Assembly: GCA_030867875.1 (NCBI GenBank)
Contig: JAOWCC010000936.1
Coordinates: 75,425,032-75,489,031, forward strand
Origin: Actinernus sp. WN-2022
Taxonomy: Eukaryota; Cnidaria; Anthozoa; Actiniaria; Actinernidae
Direction: 5' to 3'
Length of the DNA: 64,000 nucleotides
Part shown: positions 11,191 through 21,180 of the stretch, piece by piece
Position numbering within the stretch: position 1 is the first letter of the stretch
How the letters are laid out: every line of letters begins with the position of its first letter
The notes under the pieces: generated by a model
What the model saw: only the letters and a program-made list of their open reading frames with translations
Database searches by the model: none
Told to the model about the DNA's origin: nothing
Position numbers and translations under genes: made by a program

Positions 11191-12034
11191 TGTTAAGATA
11201 AAGGATCTTACGATTTTAGACAAAATCCTACTCTAGGAGAAACATATAATAAATTAACAAGTTCTAGTTTAGACCGTGCTCGACGTATCCAAAGTTGAGT
11301 TACTTTAATTAAAACGTTCTTTTGTTAATCTCGGTTTGGATCACGAGCCTGTAATTACTAAGGTAGCTTTCGATTCATTGACAACATTGAATAGAACTCA
11401 TTTACCAACAACCTGTGTTGTTACAGGAAACTAATTAAGTATTGATTATATCTTAAGCTATCGGTACCAAGCGATCCCGACAACAAGCCAATAAGAATTG
11501 AGTATTCCTAATTACAGTTCCGTACTTGTCAAGTACCAAATCCATTGAACTTTCCGTCAATGCAGATTAGTCACCAACTTCAAGTTGGATTTCTATGGAA
11601 CATATCTAAAGACTCGTATAATGTTTTACGCTCAAGCTATGATATTTGATTTCTAGTTTCACCTTTGACATATCTTATTTATGTTGTCGATCGGTTGAAG
11701 TACTTTTCTTTCAAGGTCAGGTTTCCTTTGTTTAGACAAAGACCCTACTTACAATAAGGGTCCATGTAAACACCTGTTTGGTTCCCAATAACTATTGTTT
11801 GTAAATTACATAAATACAGAACGAATATCTTGTAACATAGAGAATAGAGAAGAGAGAATATAGAGAAGAAACAGAAGTCATGTTGCGTTCATGATTCTTC
11901 ATGATCAGCCTCAATGGCTTAGTCATGGCCAGTCATTGAGACCAGTAATAAAGTACGTAAGATCCAACCTTGGTTGTTGTCGTCTACAAGCTCTCCGAAG
12001 AATCCCCCACAGATTAGGAAAACACTACCTAACA
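11191..12034 (+). repeat. Gypsy element 5' LTR
   Basis: This 844 bp repeat starts TGTTAAG and ends CCTAACA (TG...CA). It matches the sum of 17426-18132 and 19008-19144, which also totals 844 bp. By eye I find one substitution between the copies (AACTAATTAAG versus AACTAAATAAG). Flanking GTAG at 11187-11190 is repeated at 19145-19148, a 4 bp target duplication. An AT-rich block followed by TACATAAATA near 11805-11815 may hold the promoter. Confidence 0.92.
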
Positions 12035-12036
12035 AC

Positions 12037-12061
12037 TGGTGGAGAATCCGGGTATCGATCC
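12037..12061 (+). promoter_or_regulatory. tRNA primer-binding site
   Basis: Two bases after the 5' LTR the sequence reads TGGTGGAGAATCCGGG and continues GTATCGATCC. Its complement looks like the CCA end, acceptor stem and T arm of a tRNA, as expected for priming minus-strand synthesis. I cannot name the tRNA isoacceptor from the sequence alone. Confidence 0.8.
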
Positions 12062-12563
12062 GGACGAAAAGACGAATTCATCCAACAACTCTACTCTTCA
12101 ACATCCAGGTAGCCAACTGCTCTCTATTTTCTTTTTATGTGTGCCTTAGATTTCTGACTACTGGCCGTCAGCTTAACTAAGATTTATTTTTCCCAATAAC
12201 TTTAACGTCGCTACAATAGTTGCTTATTTAGCCTAGATTTCGTGCTCGTACTTTTTGCTGTTAAATGCTATTTTTGTTGTTCTTATAGTCTGTCATTCTC
12301 ATAAGCGTATTTTACATTTTCTCTAAACGGTTATCTTGAATTTCAAACTGTTTTTACGTAGTGGTAAAACGAAAACCGCTAGTATTCCTAGCAGCAAATC
12401 TCACAAAAAGTGTACTCATTGTTCAGCAAAGACCACACCAAAATCAAAACCATTACACCAAGCGGTAGATTTAAGCCCAAATTTAACTGCACTTCCACCT
12501 TCACCTTTAATAACCATAACCTCCCCACAACACTATAAACAATCTAGCGAACATATTAATACC

Positions 12564-13697
12564 ATGGCTTCAACAGAAGATTTCAAAACCTTTAGTAATC
12601 AATTGAGCGAACTGATTGATAAATCTCTTGCTGGTATGGCGGATAGCTTATCTAAAGAAACACTAAGCCAAAACACCCAAATTGCTGCAATGCAGGATTC
12701 CTTGTTAGAAAACCACACATTTTCAAATGGGAATGCAGGAGTCACTAGGGCTCCAATTTTTAAAGGAGATGGACAAGACCCCCTAACTTTCTTAGAACAG
12801 TTCAGTCTGTATGCTGATTTCTGTCGCTGGAAGCCAGATAAAGTATTTAAGGGATTTCCTTTGTCCTTAGTTGGAAACGCACAAATCTGGTTCAGTTCTT
12901 TAGAAAAAGACAAAATTGCTTCCTTTGAAGAACTTCGAGCAATCTTTCTCAAGCAATTCACCTCGCCCGCAACAAATTGGGTTCTAAGACAAGAACTTGG
13001 CGATCGCAAACAAAGCAAACTCGAATCTCTAAATGATTACACATCAGATATTAAGAAGCGATGCCAACGTTTAAGCATTCCCGCGAGCGAACGAATTCAT
13101 TATTTCATTCAAGGGCTACAGCCTGAGATAAAACATTATGTAATTCTACAACAACCTAATACTTTAGAAGAAGCAGAGAACGCCGCTAAACTTAAAGCCA
13201 CCATAGTTGCCCAAACCACGCCAGCAGTAACTAAGGCTGATATTCTGGCTTTACAAGAGGGTTTTATCCAAAGGCTAAAGACCGAACAATTACTTCCCCA
13301 TTCGGTAGGTTCAATAGCAGCTTATGAAGCCCCTACTTCAACCTTTACCCCTAACTTTCGTAATTCTCAACAAGATAACTCTCGCGACACTTCTAACTTA
13401 CGCCAAATCATCCGCGAGGAACTTAGGCAAATTTCCAGTAATCGCGAACACGATTACAACCTTCGTCCTAGGGACAGGCCTTATTTTAACGATAGGGGAG
13501 ATTTCGGTAGAACTACACGTTCAACCGATGGGCAGTTAAATTGGTTCAACTGTAAGAAAGTTGGACACCACTATCGCAATTGTAGGTCCCCTCGCCGTTT
13601 TAATGATCCACGCATTCCTCAAAACCAACCAAACGGTAATCAAAACCGTGGTTTTCCAGTCCGTTCCTCACAACGGCAAAATCACCCTTTAAACTAG
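12564..13697 (+). CDS. gag: Gypsy-type Gag
   Basis: This encodes a 377-residue capsid/nucleocapsid polyprotein. I chose the ATG at 12564, which has a strong ACCATGG context; the frame stays open upstream to about 12336 without an ATG. The middle carries a Retrotrans_gag capsid domain (WFSSLEKDKIASFEELRAIF, then a YFIQGLQPEI region), which would assemble the retrotransposon particle. Near the end, NCKKVGHHYRNC is a zinc knuckle whose first cysteine is replaced by tryptophan (WFNC instead of the expected CFNC-type start). The C-terminus is rich in R, N and Q, typical of nucleic-acid binding. The stop is at 13695-13697. The reading frame is intact. Confidence 0.85.
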   Translation: MASTEDFKTFSNQLSELIDKSLAGMADSLSKETLSQNTQIAAMQDSLLENHTFSNGNAGVTRAPIFKGDGQDPLTFLEQFSLYADFCRWKPDKVFKGFPLSLVGNAQIWFSSLEKDKIASFEELRAIFLKQFTSPATNWVLRQELGDRKQSKLESLNDYTSDIKKRCQRLSIPASERIHYFIQGLQPEIKHYVILQQPNTLEEAENAAKLKATIVAQTTPAVTKADILALQEGFIQRLKTEQLLPHSVGSIAAYEAPTSTFTPNFRNSQQDNSRDTSNLRQIIREELRQISSNREHDYNLRPRDRPYFNDRGDFGRTTRSTDGQLNWFNCKKVGHHYRNCRSPRRFNDPRIPQNQPNGNQNRGFPVRSSQRQNHPLN

Positions 13698-13837
13698 AAC
13701 GGGTTTTCGAGTTTCGGGAGGCTACGAAAACCCCAATTGCGTTTAATATAAACACTTTATTCGGACCAACAAACTCAGAAGAGAGAGATAACCAAAATCA
13801 AACAACGAAACATTTTACCAAAGCACACGAAATTCAA

Positions 13838-15643
13838 ATGAATAGGAAACCAGCTGTGAATACTAATGAAGAGATTATCGATAACAATCACTCAAATGGG
13901 ATTAACACTTTACAAAGAAGTGCTCCGGTTTGCCGCGAAAGTACTGAATTAAATATTCCGGCTCGTTTCTTAAACAAAGATTTTACTTCAGACCAAATAC
14001 ATTTTTCGCTCAGTGACACTGTTTTCCCGAACAGTGATCCGGATAATTACGATCTAGAACATTTTCAACCCATAAATTCAACCCAACATGAAGAAGAACC
14101 AATTCATAGTTTGAATGAAATATCATTAAATTATCACCAAGAGAACCATTCACAAGACGAACAACCAATTTTCACTAATGACCACTCTGTAGTTCAACTA
14201 GAACAAGTAATTTTACCACAAAGCAGTAACCAACACGAGTCAACTGAAGTAAGTTCACAAAGCCACCATTACCAAAGCGAATTCAGTGAAACCTTTTTAC
14301 TAGCCCAGCATGATCCTACACTCACTCCTAGCATATCTGAGAAGGAAATTGCAGCCACAAATGAAATTCAAATTCATTCCACAATAGAACCATTCGCCTG
14401 TCACAGTACGACAACCATAGAACATAAAGTTTTGTCAATACCAGATAATTTTAGCCACGTAAAAGTAAACATTGGCGCCCAACCTATTTCCACAATCAAT
14501 ATTTTAAGTACAGCACCAGTCGTTTGTGCCACACATTCAAAGACAATGAACTTTACAAACCAGCATTTGCACACTGAAAACAAAAAGGACAATCAGAATA
14601 TATCACCAGCCAAAGTAGAAAGAATGTCATGGCCAAATAGATTAAAACGATTTGCAGTTACGATGTTCGACGCCTTTTGTTCACGAAACACAAAGATTGT
14701 TGAAAATTCAAACCAACCTCACGCAAGTAGCCGTGAAAGTGATATAGATATGACCCCCAATAGAAATACGATGACAAATAACTGCGCTCAAGAAGCGAAT
14801 ATCCAGAAACCATGTTTAGCTGTCGTAGATGATAACGATCCAGCAATAGTTACGGAATCAGAAACCGTAGAAGTCCCGAACCAACAAAATACGAATAAGT
14901 TACCAGAAGATAAAGATTTTGAGGCCAATTACATTGAATATGAATATATGGATTTTATGATTATAGATAGTCCACAAGAAGTGATAGATTTTAAGGCCAA
15001 TTACATTAGTGAAACTTCAGAGTTAAGTAACATTACGCATGATGATGATATTATTCAGGGACATGAATTTACAAATAATACGGGTGATCAAGAGCCCCAG
15101 ATTACATATACGAAGGGACATATCAATACAATAGGTTTTCAGAATACAACAAGCAATCTTACAATATCAGGTTCGATAGGTGAATTTCAATTAACTTTCT
15201 TGGTAGATTATACAGGCGCAGCTGTTACAGTTATTGGTAAAGACACATGGAAGCGATTTCCCGAACTAAGTAAACACCCACCGGAACTTTCAACTTTAAA
15301 TATGCTCCGGTCGGTCAGTGGACAAGATATTCCTGTTTTAGGACAAATTTTAGTTCCATTCACAATTGATAACAGAGTATATCCTTTCTTAGTCTATGTA
15401 GCTGACAAAGTTTTATACGATGTCATTCTCGGCAAAGATTTTTTAGAACATTATCAGGCGATAATTGACTTAAAGAACCACACTCTTGATATACCACCCG
15501 CTAAGATAAACAATCCAATTAACCCTAGCCAAGTAGAACAATGTACTGACCACGCGTCGGAAACTTTAATTTTGCCACCTCGCCCAGAGTCGATTTTCTA
15601 CATAGAGCACCAATTTAACTCTGCTGACACAGAGATTACTTAA
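13838..15643 (+). CDS. Gypsy-type protease ORF, no RT attached
   Basis: A 601-codon intact frame starts with ATG at 13838, 140 bp after the gag stop and in a different frame. About 420 N-terminal residues are low-complexity and acidic, with no family I recognise. Residues ~430-560 form a retropepsin: a flap-like region, then VLYDVILGKDFLEHY near the end. The usual active-site triplet D-T/S-G reads LVDYTGAA here (15206-15229), with an extra tyrosine codon between D and T. In autonomous Gypsy elements the reverse transcriptase, RNase H and integrase follow directly. Here the frame simply ends, so the element must depend on enzymes from elsewhere. Confidence 0.8.
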   Translation: MNRKPAVNTNEEIIDNNHSNGINTLQRSAPVCRESTELNIPARFLNKDFTSDQIHFSLSDTVFPNSDPDNYDLEHFQPINSTQHEEEPIHSLNEISLNYHQENHSQDEQPIFTNDHSVVQLEQVILPQSSNQHESTEVSSQSHHYQSEFSETFLLAQHDPTLTPSISEKEIAATNEIQIHSTIEPFACHSTTTIEHKVLSIPDNFSHVKVNIGAQPISTINILSTAPVVCATHSKTMNFTNQHLHTENKKDNQNISPAKVERMSWPNRLKRFAVTMFDAFCSRNTKIVENSNQPHASSRESDIDMTPNRNTMTNNCAQEANIQKPCLAVVDDNDPAIVTESETVEVPNQQNTNKLPEDKDFEANYIEYEYMDFMIIDSPQEVIDFKANYISETSELSNITHDDDIIQGHEFTNNTGDQEPQITYTKGHINTIGFQNTTSNLTISGSIGEFQLTFLVDYTGAAVTVIGKDTWKRFPELSKHPPELSTLNMLRSVSGQDIPVLGQILVPFTIDNRVYPFLVYVADKVLYDVILGKDFLEHYQAIIDLKNHTLDIPPAKINNPINPSQVEQCTDHASETLILPPRPESIFYIEHQFNSADTEIT

Positions 15644-16332
15644 TTAAACAACTTAGCCATTTCTTTTCTTTACAGGTAATCCTGTAATAACAATGCTCTT
15701 GCCACTTATATTAATTAACCCTTTCACGCCTCACTTGCATTTATACTAATGATCATCTAGATTAGCACAGGCAACCCGATTGTTTATTATCGATCCATAT
15801 TAGTGCTAGCTCGCAATCCTAGACCGCTAATATTTTTGTGAAGATACCAAACTCATCAATATAGTGTTAAATAACCACTTATGTTAATCAGCTTTCTGAT
15901 AACACGAGAATTTTAAGTACCACATTATAAATAAATAATCGTTTTTCCAAAAGATGAACAATGTCATTACAATTCAACTTTAGGAATGTTTGCTAAAATC
16001 TCTTTTGAAACAAACAAAACGTTTTGGTCAATCTTACGTCTTTTTGAAATTCAAAATACCGTTAATCAAGTTTCTCGTTTTCAAGATAAGGAATTAATTG
16101 GCTACAATGATTTACCTAGATTTTTTACTCTCCGTATTATCCGCCAAATAAAAACAATACAAACGTGTACCCGTTACTTATAAATCCAGTGACAGAGTAT
16201 GAACATCGAATTGGTAAACAAATATATCTGAATATTTTAAGTTACGCTACCTAAACGTTTTGAATAGGAATTCAATTTACGCAATGGAGTACTTAAACTA
16301 TTGTTAAAGCTGACGCTCTAACTAGGTGTTAT
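15644..16332 (+). other. Gypsy interior, no recognised domain
   Basis: Where pol would be expected, only short frames are found. A polypyrimidine tract plus AG (TTCTTTTCTTTACAG near 15661-15675) looks like a splice acceptor and is followed by a short hydrophobic frame (MLLPLILINPF) near 15691. This could be the start of a spliced 3' ORF, but the frame closes quickly. Confidence 0.4.
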
Positions 16333-16935
16333 TCTCAACATGGCACACTTGTCTGTACAACTAATGTACTCAAACTAGTCAAAAATATTGAGTGGCTTGG
16401 TTTACCTTGGTCCCCTGGATCCAAGATTGATTTCTCACGCAACCACAAGCCAACTACATGTGCACAACTAGAACCACTACTTCATCATGGTAACCGCTAT
16501 TATTTGTCAACCAAACGCCAAACGCTCAAACTGCCCAATGGAACATTGACTCTGACACCACTAAGTGTATTCTGTGTAAAATACATGTACCATGCAATAT
16601 GATTACGGCAACGATGGAAATCGGACTTGGGCAATGTCCCAATTACCTTACCGTCAACATGCAAATATTTACACGCCACTCAAGTCAAGTATGTACCATG
16701 GCTATCAACCTCAGATGACGTGATTTTGAAACCAAACCACAGTAATAACTACATGATGATCAACACAATTATATTGATTTCGTCCGCATGCTATTCTACT
16801 GACACAAAGCTGCCTGACGATTGGTGTTTGAAGGACAAACTTCCTACAATTGAACCAGAAAATATCCAACCATTGCACGAACTCTGTATTGATTGCAACA
16901 CGACTTTGGACGATGATGCACCTACAAACGTTTGA
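16333..16935 (+). pseudogene. Cys-bearing 3' ORF of the Gypsy element, one stop
   Basis: One frame reads from about 16333 to the TGA at 16933-16935 with a single internal TGA at 16600-16602. The roughly 200 residues include several cysteines (VCTT, TTCAQ, FCVKYMYH, STCKY, DWCLKD, ELCIDC) and no reverse transcriptase or integrase motif. By position, after pol and before the 3' LTR, it could be an envelope-like remnant. I do not recognise a specific family. Confidence 0.4.
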
Positions 16936-17409
16936 GTGAACACTGAACATTCAGTTATTAATAACGAAGATTACGATTTACAAGGACTGAGGTTTTCAAT
17001 CCTCCATGAACTGATATTTCAAACAAACATTATCTATAAGTATTATTCAGTATTACTATTTCAATATTTAACAGTATTTACTATTAACCATTTATTCAAC
17101 TATATCAGTTATTATTCAACCATTATTTTCTACGAAATTTAGGATCACGCAAGAACGTAAACAGGTAATTATTTTTACTTGTACTTCTCTAACCTTACAC
17201 TTGTGTTACCCAAAATTTCTATTTAAGCTATTATATTATTCACATTTATGATAAGTATTTAATCTCTAATCAACAACAACAACAACAACAAAAAAGTAAT
17301 TGTACAACATTTTACTATTTCGCAAAAGCTAAATAGATTATCCTTTTATAGGTTACATATAATATATATATAAATATAGTTACTACTTTCTTTCTCTCAG
17401 GAGCTCGAA

Positions 17410-17425
17410 TTTGAGAAGGGACGTA
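17410..17425 (+). promoter_or_regulatory. Polypurine tract before 3' LTR
   Basis: GAGAAGGGA ends five bases before the 3' LTR starts at 17426. This is the expected position of the plus-strand primer. Confidence 0.65.
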
Positions 17426-18132
17426 TGTTAAGATAAAGGATCTTACGATTTTAGACAAAATCCTACTCTAGGAGAAACATATAATAAATTAACAAGTTCT
17501 AGTTTAGACCGTGCTCGACGTATCCAAAGTTGAGTTACTTTAATTAAAACGTTCTTTTGTTAATCTCGGTTTGGATCACGAGCCTGTAATTACTAAGGTA
17601 GCTTTCGATTCATTGACAACATTGAATAGAACTCATTTACCAACAACCTGTGTTGTTACAGGAAACTAAATAAGTATTGATTATATCTTAAGCTATCGGT
17701 ACCAAGCGATCCCGACAACAAGCCAATAAGAATTGAGTATTCCTAATTACAGTTCCGTACTTGTCAAGTACCAAATCCATTGAACTTTCCGTCAATGCAG
17801 ATTAGTCACCAACTTCAAGTTGGATTTCTATGGAACATATCTAAAGACTCGTATAATGTTTTACGCTCAAGCTATGATATTTGATTTCTAGTTTCACCTT
17901 TGACATATCTTATTTATGTTGTCGATCGGTTGAAGTACTTTTCTTTCAAGGTCAGGTTTCCTTTGTTTAGACAAAGACCCTACTTACAATAAGGGTCCAT
18001 GTAAACACCTGTTTGGTTCCCAATAACTATTGTTTGTAAATTACATAAATACAGAACGAATATCTTGTAACATAGAGAATAGAGAAGAGAGAATATAGAG
18101 AAGAAACAGAAGTCATGTTGCGTTCATGATTC
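17426..18132 (+). repeat. Gypsy 3' LTR, first part
   Basis: This is the first 707 bp of the 3' LTR, near-identical to 11191-11897. It is interrupted after GATTC by a LINE fragment and resumes at 19008. Confidence 0.9.
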
Positions 18133-19002
18133 AAGTTCAAGTTCAAGTTCAATTTATTCACACTTGTTCATGTTACAATTATTGGTTGAATATAACAAGT
18201 CATGAGAAAAATAAAATAAATAGGAGATAGTAATTACAATCTTTAGATAATAGTGTGTAGTGGTCAAAGGAGCGAAAGCTTTCGAGTTAACCACTACCAT
18301 TTTGAAAGTTAATGAGGGGAGGAATAAACAAACGAATAGGCTTGATTGTATCTTTACAGGGTTTTAAAAAGTATGACTATTGGTTATAATGAGAAAAGAG
18401 GAAGAAAATAAAATAAAATAAAGGCTGCTTACATGTACAAACTAGGTTTGGATATATGGTAATTTTACAATACAGAATAATGTAGACATTTACAGTAAGT
18501 ATTTATAAATAATAATTGATATATAATTGATATATACATATATCATAAATGCAGCTAACATTTTATATCTGGCTTTCAAGGAGGAAGAGCTTATATTGTT
18601 TTTTAAAATTGTTATGAGGCAAACATTTTATCTCGATTGGTACTGTTTCCCATATTTTTGATGATATTACTTTAAATCTTGTAAGTCCATAATTTGTTCT
18701 CGAGGCTGGTCTGTAGAGGTTTTGGTTACAGGAGTACCTAGTGTTATAATTGTGAATTTCAGAGGCATACAGAACCAAGTTAGAAAAAGTAGTAGGGATT
18801 TCCATTGATACATACTTAATTTTATGTACGAGGGAAGATATTTTAAGATTAAAAACATTATCAAGTTTAAGAATTTCTAGAAGTTTGAAGTAAGGAGCAG
18901 CACTCTCTCTGTTATGTGCAAAGAAGATACAACGGAGGCATTTATTTTGTTTTACTTTAATTTTTTCCAGTCTAGATTGGCAGGCAGTTCCCCAACTCAT
19001 TA
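18133..19002 (-). mobile_element. 5'-truncated LINE inserted in the 3' LTR
   Basis: This 870 bp insertion is flanked by GATTC at 18128-18132 and 19003-19007. On the minus strand it encodes the C-terminal ~145 residues of a CR1/L2-like ORF2 (stop near 18563): SRLEKIKVKQNKCLRCIFFA, AAPYFKLLEILKLDN, then HNYNTRYSCNQNLY and FKVISSKIWETVP. The 3' end carries a TTGAAC hexamer repeat tail (complement of CAAGTTCAAGTTCAAG at 18133-18150). The open frame extends into LTR sequence only by chance. The reverse transcriptase core is missing, so the copy is dead on arrival. Confidence 0.88.
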
Positions 19003-19007
19003 GATTC

Positions 19008-19144
19008 TTCATGATCAGCCTCAATGGCTTAGTCATGGCCAGTCATTGAGACCAGTAATAAAGTACGTAAGATCCAACCTTGGTTGTTGTCGTCTACAAG
19101 CTCTCCGAAGAATCCCCCACAGATTAGGAAAACACTACCTAACA
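19008..19144 (+). repeat. Gypsy 3' LTR, second part
   Basis: These last 137 bp of the LTR match 11898-12034 and end CCTAACA. The GTAG target duplication follows directly. Confidence 0.9.
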
Positions 19145-19148
19145 GTAG

Positions 19149-19620
19149 TGTCAAAATAATTGTACATCAAGGATTTAGTTATGGCATTGTTTATATGATT
19201 AGAGTGAACTGGTTAAAAGGTTTGATTTACATGGACCGGCTTAAGTTTAAAGTAGCATATTATTAGAGTATCATGTATTTTATTTATTTTGTCTTAAAAT
19301 TCTTATATTTTTCGTTTGTAGTGGGCTAGCTGCCGATCAGTAAAGTTGTACTTAGTCATTTTTAGGGTTGTTAAAGAGAAAATTGTATTGTTTTGTTTAG
19401 GTTTTTAACTGGTAACATGTTTATGTAGTCTTTATGTTTCAGGTTGAGATTTATATATGTAGTATTGACAATGGGAAATAACAGAACAAGAACTGAGTTT
19501 AGGGTGACACATGTGTTTAAAGGTCTAGGGTGTAAGGCCCTTCTACGATGAAAACCAGCACATGTGCAGCCTTCGCAAAGCCCCGTGCTGCCATATACAG
19601 TGTATATGGATTTAAATACA
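19149..19620. other. Continuation of the degenerate repeat, no gene
   Basis: The first ~120 bp resume the degenerate tandem repeat seen before the Gypsy element. The rest is AT-rich with a short GC-rich patch near 19540-19590. Nothing coding was recognised. Confidence 0.5.
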
Positions 19621-19695
19621 GTATGGTATGGCGTATAATATGACATATTAAATAAAAATGCCAATTATACGGTCATCTACAAAGTCAATAAGTTT
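19621..19695 (+). repeat. Dispersed ~75 bp repeat, copy 3
   Basis: Near match to 7500-7577. It directly adjoins the start of the right inverted arm. Confidence 0.7.
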
Positions 19696-21180
19696 ATGTG
19701 ACCGTATTCAAGAGAAACACACACACACAACACTTTTTTAAATAATTGTTAGAATTGGTAAAAAACGACAGGAAAATGGTCTATTATTAGCACGTGCTAA
19801 AAATGTCCTATTCCTCACTAAACATTTATGATAACTCATTTACAATGTGTTACCGTAATCAAGAGAAACAGACTCGGTTACCGTAAATTCATAATCAAGA
19901 GAAACAGACGCAACAGTTTTGTTTTTCTAGAATTGTTGGGATTGGTAAAAAACGACAGGAAAATGGTCTATTGTTACCACGAACTAAAAACGTCCTTTTC
20001 CTCACTAAACATTTATGATAACTTATTTACAATGTGTTACCGTAATCAAGAGAAACAGACTCGTTTACAATATCCTATTGGCGTTTGTGTCACCGTAAAT
20101 CCATTGTTGGGATTGGTAAAAAACGACAGGAAAATGGTCTATTATTAGCACGTGCTAAAAATGTCCTATTCCTCACTAAACATTTATGATAACTCATTTA
20201 CAATGTGTTACCGTAATCAAGAGAAACAGACTCGGTTACCGTAAATCCATAATCAAGAGAAACAGACGCAACAGTTTTGCTTTTCTAGAATTGTTGGGAT
20301 TGGTAAAAAACGACAGGAAAATGGTCTATTATTACCACGAGCTAAAAATGTCCTTTTCCAAACTAAATATTTATGATAGCTAGTTTACAATATCCTATTG
20401 GTGTTTATGTGACCGTATTCAAGAGAAACAGACACGAAAGTTTTTTTTTTTAGAATTGTTGGGATTGGTAAAAAACGACAGGAAAATGGTCTATTATTAC
20501 CACGTGCTAAAAATGTCCTTTTCCTCACTAAACATTTATGATAACTCATTTACAATATCCTATTGGGGTTTGTGTGACCGTATTCAAGAAAAACACACAC
20601 ACACAACACTTTTTTAAAAGAATTGTTAGGATTGGTAAAAAAACGACAGGAAAATGGTCTATTATTACCACGAGCTAAAAATGTCCTTTTCCTCACTAAA
20701 CATTTATGATAACAGACGTTTACAATATCCTATTGGCGTTGCAATAAAAATAAAAAAAATGAAAATCTGAGTAGCTTTGACTGACTATCTAACTACTGAT
20801 AAACGTACAGAGACATAATAAGACTCTTGACTGATGTTGCCCGTAAACCAGTTCAAGTTCGATCTTCAGTCTTAGCGACTTGATTGCACGCATGTCAAGC
20901 GGCTTCAGTTCTGTTTCTGTCTACACATTTATGCACGTAAACCCGTTGAGTTCGAGTCGATAAAGCCCGTTCGATCTTTAGTTTCGCCGTCTTGATTGCA
21001 TGTCTAGCAGAATCACTCAGTTCAGTTCCCCGTTTGATCTTCAGTTCTGTTTCTGTCTTCAGGCATAAATTTCTTTGCAACGCTTCCGGTATTCGGTTAC
21101 ACATAATTGGTTAATTTTGACAACATTGTTGTCGCGTATGACCAATCATTGTTTGGGCCGTTTTCAACTTTTTGACTGCT
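19681..21180 (+). repeat. Right arm of large inverted repeat
   Basis: Inverted counterpart of 5101-6650. About six ~163-190 bp units run from 19690 to 20740 (landmark CGACAGGAAAATGGTC near 19767, 19957, 20125, 20314, 20476 and 20646). The CAGTT/GATCTTCAGT blocks follow, and the arm terminates in TTTTTGACTGCT at 21180. The L1-type LINE is inserted at this end, and the terminal 110 bp of the arm is duplicated after it. Confidence 0.75.
21071..21180 (+). repeat. 110 bp target duplication, left copy
   Basis: Identical by eye to 24043-24152. The two copies immediately flank the LINE and its poly(A) tail, so they are its target-site duplication. Confidence 0.9.

Noticed and set aside
17037..17145. 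Possible small membrane protein in the Gypsy 3' region
   Set aside because: Composition is extremely AT-rich (I, Y, F), there is no start context, and it lies after the stop of the 3' ORF.
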